Origin: an uncultured Aquimarina sp.
Lineage (GTDB): Bacteria > Bacteroidota > Bacteroidia > Flavobacteriales > Flavobacteriaceae
Reading direction: 5' to 3'
Length of the DNA: 64,000 bases
Assembly (NCBI GenBank): GCA_947496705.1
Contig: CANMDW010000001.1
Location: forward strand, 930,001 to 994,000
Positions 35,477 to 44,200 of this stretch are shown here, in pieces; positions within the stretch are counted from its first letter, which is position 1; every line of letters starts with the position of its first letter. A program made the position numbers and the translations under genes. A model generated the notes under the pieces. The model worked only from the letters and a program-made list of their open reading frames with translations. It ran no database searches and was not told where the DNA came from.

Positions 35477-36163
35477 CTATTTTTCATCCAGTTGTTTTAA
35501 CAATTGTTGTGCTTGTTGGTAGTTCCATTCATTGCTGCCAATTTGTTTCAACAGCGTTTCTGCTTTCTCGTTTTGTTTATTAAGCAGATAAGCCAGAGAA
35601 CGATACCAATGTATTTCCTGTTTAAACCGGTCACTTTTGATCCCGTTTTCTTCAAATTTTCGAATAGCTTCAGAATACCGATTATTTAATAGAAGTGCCA
35701 ACCCATGGTAATACATGTCTTCTTCATTGGCTGCTTCTAAGTTTTGGTAGTACTTAGTTGATTGTTCATAATCCTTATTGTTAAAAGCCTGGATGGCCAA
35801 TGTTCTATTCTCATCTTCATCTACGATGCCTTTAGAAGCCCCCGGATGCAGTATTTCCTGCTTATTTAAATATTGCTGGGCCATTGTATATGGATCTGAA
35901 GGTGCAGTATAGAATACTTGCAGAGCTATTAGTAAACTTATACAGGCAGCCGCAGCCAAAAATATTTTTATGTAGTTAGAGGAGGAAACCTTCTTTTTCG
36001 TGCTGGTCTCGTTCCTTACTATACCGTGATCACTATTTAGCATTCCCTGCCATTTCATCTTTAGATCTTCGTCAAGTTTTTTTTTCAGAACCTCTTCGAA
36101 GATTTGATCTTCTTCTTTTTTAGAGATATCAGGATCCAGCAATTTTTTTAATTTGTCTTTCAT
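35477..36163 (-). CDS. Single-pass membrane protein with periplasmic TPR, anti-sigma-like
   Basis: A 228-aa protein. About 75 cytoplasmic residues are rich in Lys and Asp (DPDISKKEEDQIFEEVLKK), one membrane helix follows (IKIFLAAAACISLLIALQVF, about 76-95), then TPR-like repeats (NKDYEQSTKYYQNLEAANEE, LLNNRYSEAIRKFEENG). It overlaps the upstream sigma gene by 4 bp, so the two are translationally coupled. That layout suggests an anti-sigma factor whose periplasmic TPR part senses a partner, but no zinc-finger or FecR domain is seen. The paralogous protein at 61850-62578 has the same build. Confidence 0.7.
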   Translation of the reverse strand: MKDKLKKLLDPDISKKEEDQIFEEVLKKKLDEDLKMKWQGMLNSDHGIVRNETSTKKKVSSSNYIKIFLAAAACISLLIALQVFYTAPSDPYTMAQQYLNKQEILHPGASKGIVDEDENRTLAIQAFNNKDYEQSTKYYQNLEAANEEDMYYHGLALLLNNRYSEAIRKFEENGIKSDRFKQEIHWYRSLAYLLNKQNEKAETLLKQIGSNEWNYQQAQQLLKQLDEK

Positions 36164-36750
36164 CTGTTCTTTTTTATTGTTTTCAGACCAAATTGGTCTT
36201 TAAGTTGTTGGATACAACGCTCTTTCTGTTTTCTAATCGTTGCAGGGGTTTTTTGAACTTCCTCTGCTATTTCTGTTAACTTCATTTTTCCATAGAAATG
36301 CCAGGTGAGCAATTGTTTACAGGAGTCTCCTAATCGTTTCCAGGCTTTATTAAACTGACCTAATTCTTCTGACCCTGTTGATTCTATATCTGCCTCCCGA
36401 TCCCGATAGCTATCGGGATGAGCCAGGAAAGCCACGCCTTCTTCTATACTTGTTGTCTCTTTTTTAAGGTTTTTAAGTAACATCTGAGATGCCATCTTAG
36501 TGAAAAGAAACCGTAAGTTTCCATACTGTAACTTTCCGTCTATAAATCGTGTTCTAAACTCAAGTAACGCATCCATTGTTGCATCATAAGCATCCTCGTG
36601 GGTTGCTCTATATTTTCTACATAGATATTTCAAGGTTTCTTCGAATTGTTTAAGAAACACTTGCTCAAAAAAACAGGTATCATTTCTTTTTAGATCTGCT
36701 ATCAATTTTTCAAACGATGCTTCAGTTAGTCCAAAATTTTTATGTTTCAT
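36160..36750 (-). CDS. RNA polymerase sigma-70 family (ECF-type) factor
   Basis: A 196-aa protein with region 2-like AYDATMDALLEFRTRF and LRFLFTKMASQMLLKN, and a C-terminal region 4 helix-turn-helix, LTEIAEEVQKTPATIRKQK. The size and two-domain layout fit an ECF sigma. It has an unusual middle linker that contains a 20-bp perfect palindrome in the coding sequence (36400-36419). It heads the set sigma / TPR membrane protein / S8 protease. A second sigma with similar layout lies at 62575-63180. Confidence 0.85.
   Translation of the reverse strand: MKHKNFGLTEASFEKLIADLKRNDTCFFEQVFLKQFEETLKYLCRKYRATHEDAYDATMDALLEFRTRFIDGKLQYGNLRFLFTKMASQMLLKNLKKETTSIEEGVAFLAHPDSYRDREADIESTGSEELGQFNKAWKRLGDSCKQLLTWHFYGKMKLTEIAEEVQKTPATIRKQKERCIQQLKDQFGLKTIKKNR
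36400..36419. repeat. Perfect 20-bp palindrome inside the sigma gene
   Basis: ATCCCGATAGCTATCGGGAT, self-complementary over its whole length, in the linker of the sigma gene. The core CCCGATAGCTATCGGG is, to my memory, a very common interspersed palindrome in flavobacterial genomes. Here it is translated in frame as part of HPDSYRDREAD, so the element is tolerated in a protein. Confidence 0.7.
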
Positions 36751-36998
36751 TCTTATTAGCTTTAGCCTTCCCGGGATATAGAATTATGGGGCTAAGTTAC
36801 TAAGAAAAAAATAGTTTAATTACGTGGTTTATTTACCCTTATAAGCTAGGAAATTGTAAAACGTGACAAGGTTTAGTTAAAAATTGTTAACCTTTTTTAT
36901 CTTAATTGTTGAATGTTTATTTAACATACTAATATTAAGTAGTTTAAGATAAATTTCACGCATTCATAACCTGGGTTTAATCGAAAAGAATTCTTCTT

Positions 36999-37264
36999 AT
37001 GGAGGTTATTGAAGGTCGCCACAGTAAATCATCAACCATTATACGTTGGCAGAGTGGCTTCACAGCCTGGCTTATCGATTGAAAAGCACTAAGATCCTGC
37101 ATGATTATGACAACTATCAGGGTTCTTTAAATGATTATTCTTATTCACAATACAGCAAAGGAGCCGGCAAACCCAGATTTACCGAAAAGGTAGCCGAGTT
37201 AAGTCAGTTCTTTGCCCGTACCAACAAAAAAGTTCCCCCAACACCCAATCAAACTGAAGAGTAA
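36999..37264 (+). pseudogene. Possible remnant of an IS21 IstB-like helper ATPase
   Basis: From the ATG at 36999 one frame reads MEVIEGRHSKSSTII before soon ending. MEVIEGRHSKSSTII closely resembles the C-terminal part of IstB proteins (xEIIExRHxRxSTI). In another frame, from 37046, WLHSLAYRLKST resembles the later IstB segment (LVHSAYRLxLKGES). The intervening ~20 residues of IstB are missing, so an internal deletion plus frame change is the simplest reading. The rest of the second frame (to 37264) is not recognised. No transposase (IstA) or terminal repeats are seen. The assignment rests on memory of IstB motifs, so confidence is modest. Confidence 0.35.
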
Positions 37265-37284
37265 CTAGTTTGGTTTGTGTAAAA

Positions 37285-37746
37285 CCCTTCCGGCGGGCCG
37301 AAAAGACCCTCGGTTGGGTTACAGAGACCTAAGTTTTAACAAATAAAGCTGAAATTTCAAGGAGACGGGTTAAAACTTCCATCAAAAAGACCCATCGAAG
37401 GGTTAAAAAGGCCCTCGGTTTAACCCCGAGAGTTAAAATTTCAAGCTATAAGGCTGAAATTTCAAAGGCAATTGTTAAAAATTCAGGTTATGCAGCTAAA
37501 ATTTTAACAAATGAAGTCGAAATTTCAAGTACCCGAGTTAAAATTTTCGTCGAAAAGACCCATCAGAGGGCCAAAAAGACCCGCGGTTCTACCTCGAGGG
37601 TTAAAATTTCAACTCCGAGGATTGAAATTTCAAGAGCAATTGTTAAAAATTCAACCCGTAAGGTTAAAATTTTAAGGTCGGAGGCTAAAATTTTAGGGTC
37701 AGAGGTTAAAATTTCGACCTCTGAAGTTAAAATTTCAAACCCACAA
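37285..37746. repeat. Array of 21-bp units with phased A/T tracts
   Basis: From 37348 to 37746 there are 19 consecutive 21-bp units with no insertion or deletion; three more degenerate units extend to 37285. The consensus is GTTAAAATTTCAAnnnnnnnG with a run AAAATTT in most units. Units 2-7 are again similar to units 10-15, a 168-bp (8-unit) higher-order repeat. Because 21 bp is seven codons, the array is open in one plus frame (37333-37842, no start codon) and as a 97-codon minus ORF (37563-37856) with heptad repeats. I see no evidence that either is translated. 21 bp is also two helical turns, so the A/T tracts are in phase and curved DNA is expected. Confidence 0.85.
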
Positions 37747-37842
37747 CTCTTAACAAAACCCCTAACCCAAAACCATCGAACTACCCCAATTGTCAATAGA
37801 AAATGTGCAAAAATACAAATCACTAGACACCGAAAATCATGA

Positions 37843-38209
37843 AAATCATCATCCAATACATTGCCCTTGTGGGGACTAAGGGTGATGTTTAGAATGAGGA
37901 GTCGGGTGACCGAAGTCTGTGAGAAACGAGGTTTGAGAACGCTGCGCTGTGAGGTATGAGGAGTTGGAAGACAGAAGATTTTGTGTTATTTACTTCTAGA
38001 CAACGGCCTGTACTTAGTTTTTATCTGATATCGATTAGATAAAAGAATTTTTTATGTACAAAACTTACCAATCCCTCTTCTAAAAAATATGATGTTAACC
38101 TTTTTGGCCTAAAAACATAGATAGAAAAACCGATCTCCCCACTATTGGAATGAGTAACATGCTTGATGGCCGCAAAGAAAAGAATACCAAAATATCTAAA
38201 TGATTTGAT
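37843..38209 (+). promoter_or_regulatory. Upstream region of the Tc toxin gene with a shared promoter motif
   Basis: No gene seen in about 370 bp. GATGTTAACCTTTTTG (38091-38106) is followed, 7 bp before the A-rich AACATA, by the same layout as at 56806-56834 before the lipoprotein gene. The match includes AACATA at identical spacing. It may be a promoter used by both transcripts; its sigma class is unknown. It lies 119 bp before the toxin start. Confidence 0.45.
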
Positions 38210-41200
38210 ATGAGAAATAATTCTGAAGAGAAAACAGAAGCGCCAGAGCCATCTGATGCAAACAGTATCCAGACATTAACACAAGAACAAGCCACAGAAT
38301 CGAATGCCATTCAAATCCCTTCGATCTCCCTCCCAAAAGGTGGTGGAGCCCTAAAAGGGATTGATGAAAAGTTTGAAGTAAACCCTGCCAATGGTACAGC
38401 AGGTCTTTCCATACCTCTTCCCGTTTCACCTTCACGCAACGGTTTTCATCCTTCCTTGTCGTTAAGTTATAATTCAGGTAGTGGCAATAGTCCATTTGGT
38501 TTGGGATGGTCTCTTACATATCCTGCAATTCATCGTAAAACCGACAAAAGATTGCCCAGATATCAGGAAGGAGAAGATGTCTTTATGTTTTCAGGAGCCG
38601 AAGACCTGGTTCCCTTTCTGGAAGAAGATACTACTACCGGGGCATTGGTGGTGAAGGAAATAACTACCACAGATGGGTATACGGCAACAAGGTATCGCCC
38701 CCGTGTTGAAGGCGGCTTTGCCAAAATTGAAAAGATCTACCATGTTTCACATGGGGTGTATTGGAAAGTAACCACCCGCGATAATATAGTTACTATTTTT
38801 GGAAGAACCTCTGCCGGAAGAATTTCTGATCCGGGCGATCCTGAGAGAATTTTTCAATGGCTACCGGAATTTAGCTATGACAATAAAGGCAACTACATTC
38901 AATATCATTATAAAAAAGATAGTAATATAACAACAGATGGAACCCTTCAGGAAGACCCCAGTATTCCCAATGAAGTGTATGAAAAAAACAGAAAATCGGG
39001 AGTAGCGCTTTTTACCAACACCTATTTAAAACGGGTTGCCTATGGTAACCGGGATGCATATTACCCTGATGTATTGCGACCTTATGATCCTCAAAACCCT
39101 GAAAACAATGAACATTTTTTTGAAATAGTTATCGATTATGGTGAGCATGACCAGGAGAATCCATCCCCTGTTGATGAAGGAATTTGGGAGTACAGAGTAG
39201 ATGCTTTTTCTTCCTATCGATCTGGTTTCGAGATCAGGACCAACCGTTTGTGCAAAAGGATACTCATGTTTCATCATTTTAACGATGAACATCAGTTTAC
39301 AGGTACCCTCGAGGAAACACCTTTTGGAGAAAACTATCTGGTGCGTTCACTGGATCTGGAATATGAACCTTCATCCATCAATGATTCAGGGCAAACCGAA
39401 GTAACCTATTTACAATCGGTCACACAAACCGGATACATACGCAAACCCGATGGAACGTATAGCAAAAAGTCTTTACCTCCAACAACATATACCTATCAGG
39501 AACTCCACTGGAATACAGAAATCAAAAATATTAGTAAAGAAGATATCATAAATGCTCCGGTAGGATTGACCAACAATTATGAATGGGTAGATCTATATGG
39601 AGAAGGTATTTCGGGTATTTTAACAGAGCAGGGTGAAGGATGGTACTATAAAAGCAACCTGGGAAAAACCGGTGATAATGACATTGTGAAATTCACCAAC
39701 GCCCAACCGGTTTTTCCTAAACCTTCATTTACCGGTTTTGGGAACGGGGTGTTATCGCTACAGGATCTGGAAGCCAATGGAGAAAAACAAATTGTAGTAA
39801 ATAGCCCGGGAGTTCAGGGATATTTTGAATTAACAAATACGAATGATTGGAAAAACTTTCGTCCGTTTGAGCAACGGGTCAATAGCAATCTCCAGGATCC
39901 CAATACCCGATTACTGGATCTGGACGGTGATGGGCAACCCGAATTGGTCATGACCGAAGAACATGTTTTTGCCTGGTATGCCGCAGACGGAAAACGAGGA
40001 TATCAACCTGTTGAATTTACTGCAAAAACCTTTGATGAAGAACAGGGGCCGGCTATTGTATTTGCCGATGCCGAGCAAACTATTTTTCTGGCTGATATGT
40101 CTGGAGATGGACTGACAGATATTGTTCGCATCCGCAACGGCGAGATCTGCTACTGGGCCAATATGGGGTATGGAGATTTTAGTGCCAGAATCACCATGGG
40201 GAATGCACCCGTATTTGATCATCCTGAAGCATTTAACCCTCGATATCTGCACCTGGCAGATGTGTCAGGAACCGGAGCTACCGATATCATATATCTGGGG
40301 CAGCACACTTTTAAGGCCTTTATCAACCTCAGTGGAAACGCCTGGAGTGACGCACATACCATCGAACCCTTCTTCCCAATAGATCAAAACAGCAAACTAT
40401 CGGTGATCGATTTGCTGGGCACCGGAACCGCTTGCATCGTATGGTCTTCAGATCTGCCTGCCGAGGCCAATGCTCCCATGCGCTATATCGACCTGATGCA
40501 TAGCAAGAAACCCCACATATTGACAAACTACATAAACAATTTGGGGAAAGAGACTTCTTTTAAGTACAAGAGCGCAACACATTTTTATCTGGAAGATAAA
40601 CAGCAGGGGAATCCCTGGATCACCAAATTGCCTTTTCCGGTACAGGTAGTAGCCAAAACTATCGTGACCGATACCATTACCAGGGTTCGTTTCACCAGTG
40701 AATATCGATACCACCACGGATATTATGACCATCCCGAACGGGAGTTCCGGGGTTTTGGGATGGTAGAACAATTGGATACCGAATTTTATGAAGATTGGAA
40801 ACGTAACAATGCCGGGAACTTATTGGAAAAATCCGAACAGTTGTACCAGGCACCGGTACTCACCAAAACCTGGTATCATACAGGAGCTTTCTTAAACCGG
40901 GAGCAAATACTTTCTCATTTTGAAACCACCTACTGGTATGAAGTATATAACCGGGCGTTTCCTGAAAGTTCGCTCACCATAGCAGAACCGAAACTTCCTG
41001 ACGGAAAAGTAGTAGCAGCACCAAATACTGGTTTTGATACAGATACGCTCAGCACCGATGAGTGGCGGGAAGCATTACGGGCATGCAAAGGAATGGTACT
41101 GAGACAAGAAGTATTTTCATTGGATGCCCCGGCGGTACATGCTACCCTCCAGGAACGCCAAAAGCAATTCACACCGTATTCCGTAGCTACACACAATTGT

Positions 41201-44200
41201 CATATCCAATGGTTGCAACCCAGGGATAAAAATTCATATGCGGTTTTTATGGTCACCCAAAGTGAAGCCTTAAGCATTCAATACGAACGCAATCCCGAAG
41301 ACCCAAGAATTGCCCATACCATAAATGTAAAGATCGACGAACTGGGCCATGTGCTGGAAGCGGCTTCGGTAGTATATCCGAGAAAATCGATTCCTAAGCA
41401 GCAGGCTTTTGCACAGTTGCGAACTGAAGCGGCTGGATTGACCTATGCCAGGGAAGAAGAAAAAAACACCTATATAGACAGCTTTGTCTTTGCCGAAGCC
41501 GAGCAGGGAAAAACCTGGATTTCCTATACCCAAAATACTTTTACGCAGGATATCACAGAAAATCACACCTATCGTCTGCGGCTACCGGCTACGATAAAAG
41601 CTTTTGAAATCACAGGACTTCCATCGGCAACTACTTTATACCGGCCTGAAGATTTTGAAACGGTCCTCGATCCTTCCCGGGAGATCTCCTATCAAGCAGT
41701 GCCCGATCTTTCCCGGGTTCAGCACCGATTGATAGAATATATACAAAACACGTATTATAATGAAAACCTCAATGGGGAATTGCCACTGGGGCAAATGGCC
41801 TCGCATGGCATTCCGTATCAGGGATATCAGCTTGCCTATACTCCGGCATTGTTAGCACACATTTTTGACGCTGGCCAGTTGCCTGCAGATACCACGGCAT
41901 TGGAAAATCTGCTAAGTGACAATGACAACAATACCAATGGAGATCAAACTTATAGCCAGTGTCGGTTTGTACATCGTGGCGATGAAAATTGGTGGATACG
42001 CTCAGGAACGGTTCAGTTTTTAAATGATGGTGAGGATCTTATCGATGTACAACAACGTTTTTTTTCACCAGTGGCCTATGTCGATCCCTTTGGTTCGGAA
42101 ACCAGGGTAACGTATTATAGCGATTATTATTTGTTTGTAGCGAGTACTACCGATGCTGTAGGAAATGAATCTCATGTAGATACCTTCAATTTCAGAATCC
42201 TGACTCCCACACAGATGCGGGATATCAATAACAACATATCTGCAGTGCTTTTGGATGAACTGGGATTGGTAAAAGCCATGGCGGCAATGGGCAAAGGAAC
42301 AGAGGCAGATGCTCTTACAGGGCTAACAGAATATACAGATACTTCAGAGAGGGAAACCATTCAAACATATTTTACCATATCCGATGGCAATCGCCTACAC
42401 ATCATAGCGCGTCAGTTGCTGCAAAATGCCACAGTCCGATTTGTTTATGATTTCGATCGCTACCAAAATTCGGCAGCATTGCTGGAAGCACAACTGGATA
42501 GTTCCTCAGAAATACAGGAATGTGAAAAAATAACACTATTACCAACGGTAGCAGGGAATATTGCCAGAGAACGGCACCATCAGGATATTCTCAGTGATCC
42601 TGAAGTTACCGAAAGCCCTTTACAACTCAGTTTTGAATACTCAGAAGGGATGGGGAATGTCGCCATGACCAAAGTACAGGCCGAACCCGGAGAGGCCCTG
42701 CAACTGGCCATTCGGCCCGATTGCAGCTACACCGTAGAAACCATCGACACTGGTGCTGCACTCCGGTGGATCGGTAACGGCCGTACAATATTGAATAACA
42801 AGGGCAACCCTGTAAAACAATACGAACCCTACTTTTCGGTCAATCCCTTTTATGAAGATCATAAAGAGCTGGTAGAACGCGGAGTGACCCCGGTAATCTA
42901 TTACGATGCGGTAGGACGCACCATTCGCACCGAGCTCCCCGACGGAACCCATACCCGGGTGCAGTTTGATGCCTGGCAGCAAAGCAGTTATGACCAAAAC
43001 GATACGATTTTAGAGAATGATGATCCGTTGGCTTCCGGCAATAGCTGGTATAAAGCCCGAATTTCAGGGACATTGGGAGCAGCAGCGCAAAAAGCAGCCG
43101 AAAAGGCGGCAATACATCATAACACGCCCTCCCAATTGTTTCTCGACTCTCTGGGGCGGCCTGTGATGAGTGTCGCGCACAACCGCTGGGAAGAACAGCG
43201 CACAGGCCAGCCCCCTATGGTATACCAGGAATACTATGCTACCCGTATTATACTTGATATCGAGGGGAACCCAAAAGCAGTGATTGATGCACGAGCCAAT
43301 ACCGTAATGTCCTGGAAATATGATATGCTGGGGCACCGGGTCCATCAACACAGTATGGATGCCGGACGCCGCTGGATGCTCAACAATGTGGCGGGCAACC
43401 CCATTACCACCTGGGATGAGCGCGGACATGTTTTTAGCTATACCTATGACATCCTGCAACGCCCTTTAACCACCCATGTAAGCGGGGGTGATGGCAGTAC
43501 TCCCTTAGACCATAGCATTACAAGGATCGTGTATGGAGAAGGTCTTTCAGATGCTCAGGCGCGTAACCTCAGGGGACAGGTATATCAGCAATATGATACC
43601 AGTGGTCTGCTGCAAACCGAACGGCTGGACTTTAAAGGCAATCTGCTGCAGGTTACACGGCAATTGGCTGCAGCCTATGATGCAGCGGCGATTCACTGGC
43701 CGGCCATAGTTCCTGCCGGTCTGTTGGAAAGTGAGATATATACCAAAACTACCGTATATGATGCCCTGAACCGCATGGTAACGATGCATAATTGGCACTA
43801 TAATACCACCGATGCCGGAAGGTATGTTCCGCAATACAATGCTCGAGGACTACTAGTATCTGAAGCGCTAACCGTAAACGGGAGCACCGCAGAGGCGGTT
43901 AGAAACATTCAATACAACGAGAAAGGCCAGCGAATGGCCATGCACTACGGCAATGGCACCATGACCCGGTATTATTATGATCCATTAACCTATCGGTTGG
44001 TACAGTTGCGTACTACACGCAACCCCAGACCCGGAGAAACCCTGCCCACCCTACCGGGGGATATGACCGATGCTAATGTGTTTCAAAACTTGTTCTATAC
44101 CTATGATTCGGTAGGAAATATCACCGAGATCTATGACAATGCTTTTGAACCGGTGTTTTTTAACAACCAGATCGTATTGCCACGTAATCGGTATACGTAT

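Noticed and set aside
37285..37746. CRISPR array
   Set aside because: Units are contiguous and degenerate without spacers of constant length between identical repeats, and no cas gene is in the window.
37563..37856. Minus-strand 97-aa heptad-repeat protein
   Set aside because: The open frame follows from the 21-bp repeat period; the plus strand is open too. No ribosome-binding site or conserved ends support translation, so it is reported only as a repeat.
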